A stretch of DNA of 64,000 nucleotides from Xylanibacter rarus (GCF_001275135.1 NZ_LFQU01000020.1:1-64000); one strand, 5' to 3'. Counted from the first letter of the stretch, positions 17,581-26,647 are shown. Program-made: numbers and translations. The notes: a model not told the origin generated them from the letters alone.

Positions 17581-19248
17581 TTAATCGGCCTTAATGCCGT
17601 TGATGTAGGACACGATGTCCTGTCCTTCGGCAGCCCCGGTCTTCTTCCTGATGGAAGTCTTGCGGACATAAATCGTGGCATCCGACTGCTGTGTTACTAC
17701 GCCAATCTCTTTTGTTGAGAAGCCGGCGCACAACAGGCAGGCAATCTGTATCTCCTTTTCCGTAAGCACATTGCCGTATCGTTCCGTAAGCCTGTTGTGG
17801 AAGTTGTCATAAAGACGGTCAATTACAAGATAAAGATCAGGCCACACAAGCAGACTGTCTGTCTGAATCTTGCCCTCACTGATGCCGGCTATGCGTTTCA
17901 GAAGAGCCTGGTTATGGTTGGTCGGGGTGCTTGCCACCATGCGTATAATTCCAAGTTGCTGCAAAAGTATTTTCTTGAAGAAGGCGTCGTCTTCACTCTT
18001 CTGCTGCTTTTCTTCAGGTGTTTCTTCCGCCGGAGTCTGCGTCTCTTTCAGCATCCTTTTCAGCGTGTCTATGCTGTTTTCGGCTTCAGCCAGCCGGCTT
18101 AGTCGGTTTCTGTAATATATCCATCCGCCAGCCACGCCGAGCAGAAGCAACAGCACTGCTGCCGCCAGCATCCATCCCATACGCTGTCTGTCAAGTCTCA
18201 GTTCGTGGTTTGCCCACTGCAGGCGCTCCTTCGCTTCCTGCCGTCTTGCCAGGGTGCTCTCCTTGGCATGCATGTCGGCAGTTATCGAGTCGCAATACCG
18301 GGATAAGCCAACATAAGATACGGGCTTTCCGTCCCCGTAGTCTAACAGGCAGCGCTCCAGCTCTATCACCATCCTGCGCGAAATGTCGTCAAAGCCTTTT
18401 GCCTCAAGTCTCGCTTCGCTCTCTATGGCCTTTTCGTTGCAGATGCGCGCAGAGTCGGGCATGTGCAGATTGATATAGTTTCCTGCCATGGCCATCTGAA
18501 TGGCCGACAGACCTGCCATCTGCGGCATCATTCGGCTTATCTCGCGGTAAACGTTGTTAGATTGGCGATACTTTCCGTTGTTTGCCAGATAGTCGGCATA
18601 GTTGCGCAGAAACTCACACGCCATGGCCGTGTCGCCGTTCTCAGTGGCCATCCTTACGCTTTGGCTGTAAAATTGTTCCGACCGAGGGTCTCCCGCTAAC
18701 GAAAGGTTCAGCCCTATCTTATAGTTCAATATTGCTTTGTCACGTTTCGTCGGATTAAGTTCCAGCGCCCTTTCCATCACCTCGGCAGCCTTGCTGTATT
18801 CCCGCTGAAGCTCAAGCAGCCTTGCCTGTTCGGCCATCAGCTTAACCCGTTTTGTTGAATCCTTAATCTTGCCAATCCCTTTGTTTAGGACGTTTATGGC
18901 GTCAGCCCTCTTGCCTTTCCAGTTCAGGTATGATGCCTCCAGAAGATAGCTGTCTGTTTGCTTGTCGGCCTCTTCACGATAGTGTATGATGGCCTCCGGC
19001 AGCTGTTCGTCCTCAGCCAGAGACATCCCCATTATCTGATGGGCCATAGCCCGGTTCCATACCAGGTGCAGCTGCTCTTCCCTGTTCAGTCCTCCGGCAT
19101 TTTCTATAGAGTCCAGTATGGCCAATGCCCTCTCCGGTGCTGTCTTCAGCATATTGTCGCTTAGCTCCAGCGCCTTCCTTCCGGGTGAACTGCATGACGC
19201 AAGCAGCACCGCAACCAGCATCATTATATATATTGCCTTTTTATGCAT
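17581..19248 (-). CDS. membrane-tethered TPR / LuxR-type HTH regulator
   Basis: A 555-residue protein. It has a lipoprotein-like signal ending at Cys19 (VLLASC), then a helical TPR-like region (about 25-340), a transmembrane helix (about 367-390) and a coiled coil. The C-terminal LuxR-type HTH (about 490-535) begins LTEKEIQIACLLCAGFSTKE. The layout predicts a periplasmic TPR sensor joined through the membrane to a cytoplasmic DNA-binding domain. An acylated N-terminus plus a transmembrane helix would anchor it twice. The target genes are unknown. A protein of the same design is encoded at 56883. Confidence 0.85.
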   Translation of the reverse strand: MHKKAIYIMMLVAVLLASCSSPGRKALELSDNMLKTAPERALAILDSIENAGGLNREEQLHLVWNRAMAHQIMGMSLAEDEQLPEAIIHYREEADKQTDSYLLEASYLNWKGKRADAINVLNKGIGKIKDSTKRVKLMAEQARLLELQREYSKAAEVMERALELNPTKRDKAILNYKIGLNLSLAGDPRSEQFYSQSVRMATENGDTAMACEFLRNYADYLANNGKYRQSNNVYREISRMMPQMAGLSAIQMAMAGNYINLHMPDSARICNEKAIESEARLEAKGFDDISRRMVIELERCLLDYGDGKPVSYVGLSRYCDSITADMHAKESTLARRQEAKERLQWANHELRLDRQRMGWMLAAAVLLLLLGVAGGWIYYRNRLSRLAEAENSIDTLKRMLKETQTPAEETPEEKQQKSEDDAFFKKILLQQLGIIRMVASTPTNHNQALLKRIAGISEGKIQTDSLLVWPDLYLVIDRLYDNFHNRLTERYGNVLTEKEIQIACLLCAGFSTKEIGVVTQQSDATIYVRKTSIRKKTGAAEGQDIVSYINGIKAD

Positions 19249-19277
19249 AAATAGCTTATTTCATGTTTGTTGTCATG

Positions 19278-19306
19278 CAAAGATAAGGATTTTAAGGCAA
19301 ATCCAA
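19278..19306 (-). promoter_or_regulatory. promoter of the TPR-LuxR regulator
   Basis: The -7 element TATCTTTG on the minus strand (19278-19285) has TTTG about 18 bases upstream (19304-19307). Confidence 0.55.
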
Positions 19307-19471
19307 ATCAAAATACTTTGTTGTTTTCGTTCGCCGTTACACACGCCTGTGTCAGTCTTTGTCGCATAGATGTTTACGGGGGAGAAATGCATCACAGATA
19401 AACACTGTCCGGGCAGTCCGTCTAAAGTTAATGTGCGTGGTGGTTTTGCGGTAAGACAGACCGTCTTTTAT

Positions 19472-19590
19472 GCGCCTTTGTAATGTGCTGATATTCAGCG
19501 CGTTGCGAAAGGTTGCCTTTTGGCTCCTGAAAGACCATCTTTTGCAGCCTAAAAGGATACCTTTTACATCGCAAAACGTGGCCTTTTACA
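19472..19590 (+). repeat. AAAAG-palindrome array, copy B
   Basis: The array starts with the flank CGCCTTTGTAAtgtgcTGATATTCAG shared with copies C and E, then runs through units such as GAAAGGTTGCCTTTTGG, GAAAGACCATCTTTTGCAG, TAAAAGGATACCTTTTACA and CAAAACGTGGCCTTTTACA. Each unit is an imperfect palindrome. It lies between the regulator and the B12 riboswitch. Confidence 0.8.
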
Positions 19591-19813
19591 TTCATGCTGC
19601 TTTCGCCATGCCTTTTCTTTTGCGTCAGCAGACCTTTCGTCTTGTTGCTTTCCGCCTTTCAGTCCATGTGTCTTGGTCCATGTTCCGGCAGTGGTTCTTG
19701 TGCCTTGTGCCGATGTTCTTTGCCGTCATGTCTGTCAACTCGCTGTTTACCTGCCGATATGTTAAATTTAAAACATTTATGTAAAAACATGGTGCCGTTA
19801 ATATAAAAACACT

Positions 19814-19821
19814 TAACTTTG
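19814..19821 (+). promoter_or_regulatory. -7 element of the B12 operon
   Basis: TAACTTTG at 19814-19821, just before the riboswitch. No clear -33 element is visible at the right distance. Confidence 0.5.
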
Positions 19822-19824
19822 CCC

Positions 19825-19990
19825 ACGCAACGGTTCGCCGTATGGCGATTAAAAGGGAACCGGGTGAGAATCCCGGACAGACCCGCTGCTGTAATCCGCC
19901 CTTATATCGGGGTGCGAACAATGAAGCCACTGACATTTTTTCGGGAAGGCGTTCGCATCCGGGCGGTAAGTCAGAAGACCTGCCTTGCTG
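19825..19990 (+). promoter_or_regulatory. cobalamin riboswitch
   Basis: The conserved B12-box parts appear in order: AAAAGGGAACCGGGTGAGAA (19851-19870), CCCGCTGCTGTAA (19882-19894), GAAGCCACTG (19923-19932), GGGAAGGC (19943-19950) and GTAAGTCAGAAGACCTGCC (19966-19984). These are the core of the AdoCbl/cobalamin aptamer, which represses B12 uptake genes when cobalamin is plentiful. About 60 bases separate it from the receptor's ATG. A small AGCCT/AGGCT hairpin near 20008-20028 may be part of the expression platform. Confidence 0.93.
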
Positions 19991-20049
19991 TTTTAATAAC
20001 CTTCCGCAGCCTCGTGGATTAGGCTTCAGGAGAGCATTCTTAATTTTTT

Positions 20050-21558
20050 ATGAAACAAAGATTAGCCATTATGTTCTTGTGCATGGCTGTCTTTACGGGC
20101 TAAGCGCAAAAGCATGTGAGCCTTTCCGACAAAGTGTCGGCATCGTTTAGCGGCGAGTGGCTCAGCAGCAGCGGCAAGTATAAGTTCCGCTACCGCCGCA
20201 AGGCCGTCATGACCGACGAGATAATGTACGACACCACCGCCGTGAGACAGAACGGCGACGTGCGCGCCACGCGCATGGAGGGCGCGCTCTTCGGCACCAT
20301 CAGCGGCGGCGAGTGGATGCTCAAAGCATACAACTACACCTCGGAGCGCGGCGTGCCGGGGGCCATTGTCAACAATGTTTGGCGCCGCGGTGAGCGCATC
20401 TGGGACAACAACTCGTTTGTGCAAGGCTCAATACAGAAAGATTTCGGCAGCCGTTATCACACCCGTCTGATGGCAAAGTATGCCTATTATCTAACCAAAT
20501 ACGTCAACAAGGACACCACCGTGATGATGATCGACAACGTTTACCGGCAGAAGGAGCTGTATCTGTCGTCGTCACATCTGTACAACATCACCAACTTCTG
20601 GGACGTTTCGGCTGCCTATGACGTGCAGTGGAACACGATGGATGCCGACATGTACGGCTTCGTTTATCCCACCCGCTGGCACCATTTTCTCTCGGCAGCC
20701 ACCGCCATTACCCTCGGCCGCGTCAAGATGCAGGGCAGCCTTGTGCTTAACTACGTTCACGACCGCACCCGTCTGGCCAAGTCGGCAGGCGACAAGACCG
20801 TGCTTACTCCCGCCTTCTTCCTGTCGTGGGCGCCCTTCGGCAGCTCCGATTTTACGCTCCGCGCCTTTGCCAAGCGCAGTTTCCGCATGCCGACGTTCAA
20901 CGACCTTTATTATGCCGACATGGGCAACTCGCAGCTGCGGCCCGAATACACCACCCAATACAACATCGGTTTTGCCTACGACAGTCGCCGCAGCCGCGGC
21001 TTTCTGACCGAATGGAGCCTTCATGCCGATGCTTACCGCAACTTCGTCCGCGACAAGATTGTGGCCTATCCCAAGGGCGCGCAGTTCCGCTGGACCATGC
21101 TCAATCTTGGCCGTGTGCGCATCACCGGCGTCGACCTGACCGGCTCGCTCACGCTCAATCCGCTGCGCGACCTTTATATCACCGGCAAACTTCAGTACAC
21201 CTATCAGGAAGCAATCGACGTAACCAGTCCGGCCGACACCTACTATCGCGACCAGATACCCTACATTCCATGGCACAGCGGCTCGGCCATCGTTCAGGCA
21301 ACATGGCGCTCATGGAGCCTTAACTACAGCTTTATCTACACCGGCGAACGCTACAATCAGCAGGAAAACATCGTGTATAACCACACGCAGCCGTGGTACA
21401 CGAGCGACATCTCCATTGCGCGCAGCTTCCGCTGGAGCCGCTATTCGGCCAAGGTTCAGCTCGAAGTGAACAATCTCTTCAGCCAGGACTACGACGTGAT
21501 ACTCAACTATCCTATGCCCAAGCGCAACTATCGTCTTACCCTAAGTTTTGAATTATGA
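20050..21558 (+). pseudogene. btuB: BtuB-type cobalamin receptor, internally deleted
   Basis: Reading from ATG 20050 gives the signal peptide MKQRLAIMFLCMAVFTG, then an in-frame TAA at codon 18. The same frame then reopens and encodes about 480 residues of a TonB-dependent receptor barrel (EVNNLFSQDYDVILNYPMPK near the end, terminal FEL). The TonB box, plug domain and first barrel strands are missing, roughly 200-250 residues by comparison with usual receptor length. One added base would read GLSA after the signal, so a frameshift accompanies the deletion. The position after a B12 riboswitch and before a BtuG-like gene identifies it as a BtuB relic. The open part has no credible start or export signal. 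Confidence 0.85.
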
Positions 21559-22724
21559 TGCACAACATACATTTTCTGTATATCCTCCTGCTGTCGGCTG
21601 TCCTGCTGTCGTCATGCCGCGAAGATGAGGTCGTGGTGCCTACGGAGTACGACATACTGCCCGTAACCGTGCCCGAAGGCAGCGATGTCGTAGGCATGTA
21701 CCTGCTCAACGAGGGCAACATGGGCAGCAACAAGTGCACGCTCGACTATCTCGACTTCGTGCAGGGCTACTATGTGCGCAACCTCTACGCCGAGCGCAAT
21801 CCCCATGTCATAAAGGAACTTGGCGACGTCGGCAACGACATACGTGTCTACGGCTCAAAACTCTACGTCGTGGTCAACTGCTCCAACAAGATGGAAGTGC
21901 TCGACGCACGCACCGGGGTGCGCATATCTCAGGTGGACATACCCAACTGCCGCTACGTAAACTTCTACCGCGGCCACGCCTATGTCAGCTCCTACGTCGG
22001 CCCCGTTCAGCTCAACAATCCTAACGCCGTTAAGGGCGCGGTCTACAAGGTGGACACGCTCACGCTCAAGGTGGTGGACAAATGCACCGTGGGCTACCAG
22101 CCCGAAGAGCTCGAAGTGCTTGGCGAATACCTCTATGTGGCCAACTCCGGCGGCTACATGGCGCCCAACTACGACAACACTGTGTCGGTGATAGAGTTTG
22201 AAGGGTTCAGGCAGATGCAGAAGATACCCGTCGGAATCAACCTCCACCGCATCAGGGCCGACCGCCACGGACGGCTTTGGGTTACGTCGCGAGGCGACTA
22301 TGAGACCATAAGTTCTAATCTCTACGTGCTCCAGAAGAAGAGCGGACGCAACGAGATGGAAGTTACCGACACGCTCAACATTCCCTGCTCAAACTTCTGC
22401 ATCAGCGGCGACTCGCTCTATTACTACAGCACTGAGTGGAACAACTTTACCCAGCAGAACACCATAACCTACGGAATAATAAACACCGAGACGCTGCAGC
22501 GCGTGAGCGACTCGTTCATAACCGACGGCACTCAGGCCGACATCACCATTCCGTATGGCATCAGCATACATCCCGACACGGGCGACATATACATCACCGA
22601 CGCCAAAAACTACGTGTCGAGCGGCGTGCTTCACTGCTATTCGAAAGACGGAAAACACAAGTGGAGCGTGCGCACGGGCGACATTCCTGCCCACATGTGC
22701 TTCATAAAAGGTTCTTCAAAATAA
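21555..22724 (+). CDS. btuG: BtuG-like cobalamin-binding surface lipoprotein
   Basis: A 389-residue lipoprotein (signal ends at Cys20, VLLSSC, then REDE) that folds, by sequence, as a YncE/DUF5074-type beta-propeller. Blade-like repeats include VRVYGSKLYVVVNCSNKMEV, LEVLGEYLYVANSGG and IHPDTGDIYITDAKNY. In Bacteroides thetaiotaomicron, BtuG is an extracellular lipoprotein that binds B12 very tightly and sits on BtuB (published family knowledge). Its start overlaps the end of the btuB relic by four bases, as in intact operons. It appears intact and riboswitch-controlled, so it would be made without its usual receptor partner. Confidence 0.85.
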   Translation: MMHNIHFLYILLLSAVLLSSCREDEVVVPTEYDILPVTVPEGSDVVGMYLLNEGNMGSNKCTLDYLDFVQGYYVRNLYAERNPHVIKELGDVGNDIRVYGSKLYVVVNCSNKMEVLDARTGVRISQVDIPNCRYVNFYRGHAYVSSYVGPVQLNNPNAVKGAVYKVDTLTLKVVDKCTVGYQPEELEVLGEYLYVANSGGYMAPNYDNTVSVIEFEGFRQMQKIPVGINLHRIRADRHGRLWVTSRGDYETISSNLYVLQKKSGRNEMEVTDTLNIPCSNFCISGDSLYYYSTEWNNFTQQNTITYGIINTETLQRVSDSFITDGTQADITIPYGISIHPDTGDIYITDAKNYVSSGVLHCYSKDGKHKWSVRTGDIPAHMCFIKGSSK

Positions 22725-22730
22725 TTCATT

Positions 22731-24008
22731 ATGAACAGAATAAAACATCATATAGTGCGCCTTTCGGTCATGTCTGCCGTTGTTGTGGCGGCTGTGTTGC
22801 CGTGTTCGTGCGAGCGCGACGCCGAGAATGTCAGTTCGGGTCTTGACGACTATTACTACATCGAACGCATGAAGAAGCTCAGGCTTGCTCCTGCCTACAC
22901 CGGCGACTCTTACCGCTGGACCGTCAGGACGGCATCGGGCGCCGACTCGCTCCTTTCCACCGACCGCGAGTATATCTTCCTCGCGCAGCATGAAGGAGAG
23001 TATGTGATTACCTTTGAGCTCGACGACGGCGGGCGCGGATACAAGCAGACATTTCCCGTTACGGTGCTTCATGAGGAAGTGGAGTATAGTCCCTATACGG
23101 CAAGCGTGTATGAATATTGCCCCGCTCCGGGCCAGTTTGTCAACACGATGCCTATCTATGAGCCTGGTGACGACACTGAAACAATGAGGCAGAAGGCCGA
23201 GGACGACCTAGTGAACGACGTGATGATAACCCTCGGAGCCTATGGAGGCTACGTTACGTTTGCCTTCGACCACACCGTGGTGAACGTGCCGGGCGAGAAA
23301 GACTTTTACATAAAAGGCAACTCGTTCTACTCTGACATACCCGGATATGCCGAGCAGCGGGGCGGCAACTGCGAGCCGGGCATAGTGATGGTGGCGTTCG
23401 ACCGCAACATGAACGGACGCCCTGACGACGACGAATGGTATGAGCTTGCCGGCAGCGAATATAACAACAGCGCCACGATAAAGAACTACGGCATAACCTA
23501 CAGCCGTCCGGTGGAGCACGATCCTGTGCCCGACGCTTCGGGAACGCTCACCGACACGCTCTACATACCATGGAAAGACAACCGCGGAAACAGCGGACAT
23601 ATATATAAGAACATGTACCATACGCAGAGCTATTATCCCGAATGGATAGATGCCGAAGAGCTTACGTTCAGCGGAACGCGACTGCCCGACAACGGCAAGG
23701 ACGTGAGCGGATGGGGCTCTTACTATGTTCTCTACTCATATCCGTGGGGCTATGCCGACAATCATCCCAACGACTCTATCGGTCTTAACAGCTTCGACAT
23801 AGGCTGGGCTGTGGACAGTCAGGGTAACAAAGTCAGTCTGCCGGGAGCCGACTTCATACGTGTCTACACCGGCGTAAACCAGTATTGCGGATGGGTGGGC
23901 GAGACCTCTACCGAGATTTCGCGTGCGCAAGACCTGCACGTGCAGGCCGACATGCAGCCCAATGCGGCTCCCCTGACCATAAGACGAGCAAAACAGACAA
24001 ATAAATAA
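22731..24008 (+). CDS. PKD-like surface lipoprotein of the B12 operon
   Basis: A 425-residue lipoprotein (signal ending near Cys27, VLPCSC). Residues about 45-110 look like a PKD-type domain (YTFELDDGGRGYKQTFPV region). The following beta-rich domain carries an acidic loop DRNMNGRPDDDEW that could bind calcium. It lies 6 bases after the BtuG-like gene. Bacteroidota B12 loci often encode extra cobalamin-binding lipoproteins such as BtuH, and this could be one, but I cannot confirm the homology. It is certainly part of the same transcription unit. Confidence 0.75.
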   Translation: MNRIKHHIVRLSVMSAVVVAAVLPCSCERDAENVSSGLDDYYYIERMKKLRLAPAYTGDSYRWTVRTASGADSLLSTDREYIFLAQHEGEYVITFELDDGGRGYKQTFPVTVLHEEVEYSPYTASVYEYCPAPGQFVNTMPIYEPGDDTETMRQKAEDDLVNDVMITLGAYGGYVTFAFDHTVVNVPGEKDFYIKGNSFYSDIPGYAEQRGGNCEPGIVMVAFDRNMNGRPDDDEWYELAGSEYNNSATIKNYGITYSRPVEHDPVPDASGTLTDTLYIPWKDNRGNSGHIYKNMYHTQSYYPEWIDAEELTFSGTRLPDNGKDVSGWGSYYVLYSYPWGYADNHPNDSIGLNSFDIGWAVDSQGNKVSLPGADFIRVYTGVNQYCGWVGETSTEISRAQDLHVQADMQPNAAPLTIRRAKQTNK

Positions 24009-24042
24009 CAAACATGTTTAATTTTTAAAAGTTAAGTTCTTT

Positions 24043-26295
24043 ATGAAGAAAAAGATTTACTTATTGTTGTTTGCACTGCTGTCGGGCGTGTTTGCCATTG
24101 CCCAGACAATAAAGGTGCAGGGCGTTCCGCGCAACATCAAGAACGGAACCGTAATGATGTCGGCCACCGACAACACGTGCGATGTCGACTTCTCTAAGAT
24201 TACGCGCTGGATAGGCGAGGGCGACAAGCAGGCCGCGCTCGTCATCAAATGGAACGACAGCCGCGAGGAACGTCTCTACGTGTGGGGCTACCGCTGGACC
24301 GACGAGGCCGACGGCACGGGTGCAGCAATGCTCTGCAACATAGCAAAGAACGACCCTAACTTCATCGTTCTCGTTTATGGCAACACTCCTTACGGCACCA
24401 CCATCGGCGGTGTGGGCTACGACTTTGACGGCGACGGATTCAGCATAACAAAGAACGGCGAGGCCGTGGAGCCTGATGAGGACGGACTGCTGCACACCAC
24501 CAGCTACGACTTTGACAGCTATGTGTCGGCCGATGAGGACGACCTCTGGTTCTCAGGCTGGTATGACGGCTATCTGTCTTACTGGGTGTGCGACACTCCG
24601 GGCGAAGTGTTCGGCTACTCTAACGTGGGCGCAACGGGCCGCAAACTCGTCGACGGATGCGTTGACGGATGGTCGGCCGTGAGAGACATGAGCGACATGA
24701 ACATGGGCAACATGATTGGCGAGTTGTATTATCTGCCCGCGCTGACGTCAGAGCCCGTGCTGGTTGACTACACCAAAGGCACGTTCATCGTGAACGAAGA
24801 CTGGTATGGCCACCAGAACTCTACCGTAAACTTCCTCACAGACGAGGGCGAATGGGTTTACCGCGTGGTGCAGAAGGAGAATCCCGGCGTTGAGCTTGGA
24901 GCCACCGTGCAGTATGGAGCAATCTACGGCGACAAGTTCTTCATCATAGCCAAGCAGCCCAAAGATCCGGGCGCAAGCATCATGGGCGGCCGCATAACCA
25001 TCTGCGACGCCAAGACAATGAAGGTGCTGAAGCAGATAGAAAACATTGCCGTTGACGACAATGGCTCAAGCATTGCCGACGGCCGCGGCTTCCTCGGAGT
25101 GGACGAGCATAAGGCATACGTAGGCACAAGCAACGGCATCTACGTTCTCGACCTCGACAAGCTGGAGATTACGGGCAGCGTAGGCGGAGCCGGAACAGAC
25201 AGCGACGACCCGTATCAGCAGCTCTACGGCGGACAGATTGGCAACATGGTGCGCGTGAACGACCGCGTGTTTGCCGTTCATCAGAAGAACGGACTGCTCG
25301 TCATCAACCCCGCAACCGATGAAGTTGAAAAGACCGTTGAGGCTCCCGAGGGATGGGGCTTCGGCTCTGTGGTACTGTCGAAAGACGGCAACCTGTGGCT
25401 CAGTCTGGCTGCATCGTCAGGTTCAGGCCAGGCCGACACACGTATAGTAAAGCTCAATCCTGCAACACTCGAGCAGACCATCATAGAGTGCCCCGAAGGC
25501 ATCTTCGGTCCGGCAAACTCATGGTATGCATGGACACCCGACTGCTTCTGTGCAAGCAAGCAGAACAACGTGCTCTACTGGAACGGCGGAAACAGCAGCT
25601 GGTTCAGCGGCAAGACCGTATATAAATACGACATCGACAGCAACACCTTCAGCACGTTCATCGACTATAACGACGACCCCGACGGCTGGCAGATCTACGG
25701 ATGCTCGTTCCGCATAGACCCTGTTACCGACGAAGCCGTAGTAAGCCTCTACAAAGGCTACGGCGACCCGACCTACGTTGTGCGCAAATATGACAACGAA
25801 GGCAAGCAGATAGCTGAGTATTCAATGATAAGCAACTACTGGTTCCCGTCGCTTCCGGTATTCCCCGACAACGAGGCTCCTGTCGTTGCCGACATCGACC
25901 CCGTAAGCCTTACAACCGAGGACGGCACCACCGTTTCGCTGAAAGACGTGGCTACCGACGCCGACAACATGGATGCTGCCATCGTGAAGACCGTCAAGGA
26001 GGTGAGCGACGAAGAAGTGCTGAAGGCTGAAATGGCCGACGGCGACCTCGTGATAACTCCGCTCAAGGCTGGCAAGGCAGACATAACCATCCAGATCAAC
26101 TCTAACGGCAAACTGGCTGAGACCGTTGTAAGCGTAGAAGTAACTGAGGCTACAGACATTGATGCCGTTGAAGGCGTCAAGGCTGAGGAAACTGGCCGCT
26201 ACACGCTCGACGGCAAGATGCTCAACGCTCCGCAGCGCGGCATCAACATAATCCGTATGAGCGACGGCACAATCAAGAAGGTTATCGTGCGCTAA
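24043..26295 (+). CDS. secreted protein with BtuG-like propeller and sorting tail
   Basis: A 750-residue protein with a signal peptide (1-20, ending FAIAQ). The N-terminal domain (about 21-240) contains the phrase VWGYRW and a long acidic stretch. A propeller region of the YncE/DUF5074 kind follows (about 240-600), then an Ig-like domain (about 615-700). It ends in a tail YTLDGKML...GINIIRMSDGTIKKVIVR that resembles type IX secretion cargo signals. It lies 34 bases after the PKD-type gene in the riboswitch operon. I infer a second cobalamin-capturing propeller, delivered by a different route from the lipoproteins. Confidence 0.78.
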   Translation: MKKKIYLLLFALLSGVFAIAQTIKVQGVPRNIKNGTVMMSATDNTCDVDFSKITRWIGEGDKQAALVIKWNDSREERLYVWGYRWTDEADGTGAAMLCNIAKNDPNFIVLVYGNTPYGTTIGGVGYDFDGDGFSITKNGEAVEPDEDGLLHTTSYDFDSYVSADEDDLWFSGWYDGYLSYWVCDTPGEVFGYSNVGATGRKLVDGCVDGWSAVRDMSDMNMGNMIGELYYLPALTSEPVLVDYTKGTFIVNEDWYGHQNSTVNFLTDEGEWVYRVVQKENPGVELGATVQYGAIYGDKFFIIAKQPKDPGASIMGGRITICDAKTMKVLKQIENIAVDDNGSSIADGRGFLGVDEHKAYVGTSNGIYVLDLDKLEITGSVGGAGTDSDDPYQQLYGGQIGNMVRVNDRVFAVHQKNGLLVINPATDEVEKTVEAPEGWGFGSVVLSKDGNLWLSLAASSGSGQADTRIVKLNPATLEQTIIECPEGIFGPANSWYAWTPDCFCASKQNNVLYWNGGNSSWFSGKTVYKYDIDSNTFSTFIDYNDDPDGWQIYGCSFRIDPVTDEAVVSLYKGYGDPTYVVRKYDNEGKQIAEYSMISNYWFPSLPVFPDNEAPVVADIDPVSLTTEDGTTVSLKDVATDADNMDAAIVKTVKEVSDEEVLKAEMADGDLVITPLKAGKADITIQINSNGKLAETVVSVEVTEATDIDAVEGVKAEETGRYTLDGKMLNAPQRGINIIRMSDGTIKKVIVR

Positions 26296-26339
26296 ATCAT
26301 GCAGCTGCATGCGCCCCTCGTGGCGCATCACACATCAAC

Positions 26340-26380
26340 GGCACGCCCGGCATCGTATGTCAGGCGTGCCTTTTCTTTTT
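26340..26380 (+). terminator. terminator of the B12 operon
   Basis: The stem GGCACGCC / GGCGTGCC (26340-26347 and 26363-26370) is followed by TTTTCTTTTT. Confidence 0.8.
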
Positions 26381-26455
26381 GTCGGTAAGTCATGATGAAG
26401 ATGCGTAAATAATGGTCAAAACGAATTTTCAACCCCGTTTTCGCCTGTCTTTTAC

Positions 26456-26575
26456 TCGCCTTTGTAACCTCTTGATATTCAGTGTGTTGCAAAAGGCCAT
26501 GTTTTAGCCTCTAAAAGACCACCTTTTGCAGCCTGAAAGGTTACCTTTCGCAATGCAAAAGACGGCATTTCGCAT
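26456..26575 (+). repeat. AAAAG-palindrome array, copy C
   Basis: This is the clearest copy: flank CGCCTTTGTAACctctTGATATTCAG, then GCAAAAGGCCATGTTTTAGC, TAAAAGACCACCTTTTGCAG, GAAAGGTTACCTTTCGCA and GCAAAAGACGGCATTTCGCA. The units are 19-23 bp long. The third unit is nearly a perfect palindrome. It lies 73 bases upstream of the promoter of the next gene. Confidence 0.85.
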
Positions 26576-26647
26576 TTCGTCTGCCGGCGTTCCGATTTTT
26601 TTAACCTTTATCCCTGCCGCGCCTTTCTCCGTGAGAAATATTTTCAT

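Noticed and set aside
20572-21276. 234-codon minus-strand frame opposite the receptor relic
   Set aside because: It has no motif or promoter and mirrors the barrel coding sequence.
20116-21558. Functional short outer-membrane barrel starting at GTG 20116
   Set aside because: It would lack both a signal peptide and the plug, and its frame is continuous with the signal peptide past the stop; a broken receptor explains all features.
26456-26575. CRISPR array
   Set aside because: The palindromic units follow each other directly, vary in sequence and have no unique spacers between identical repeats; no cas gene is near.
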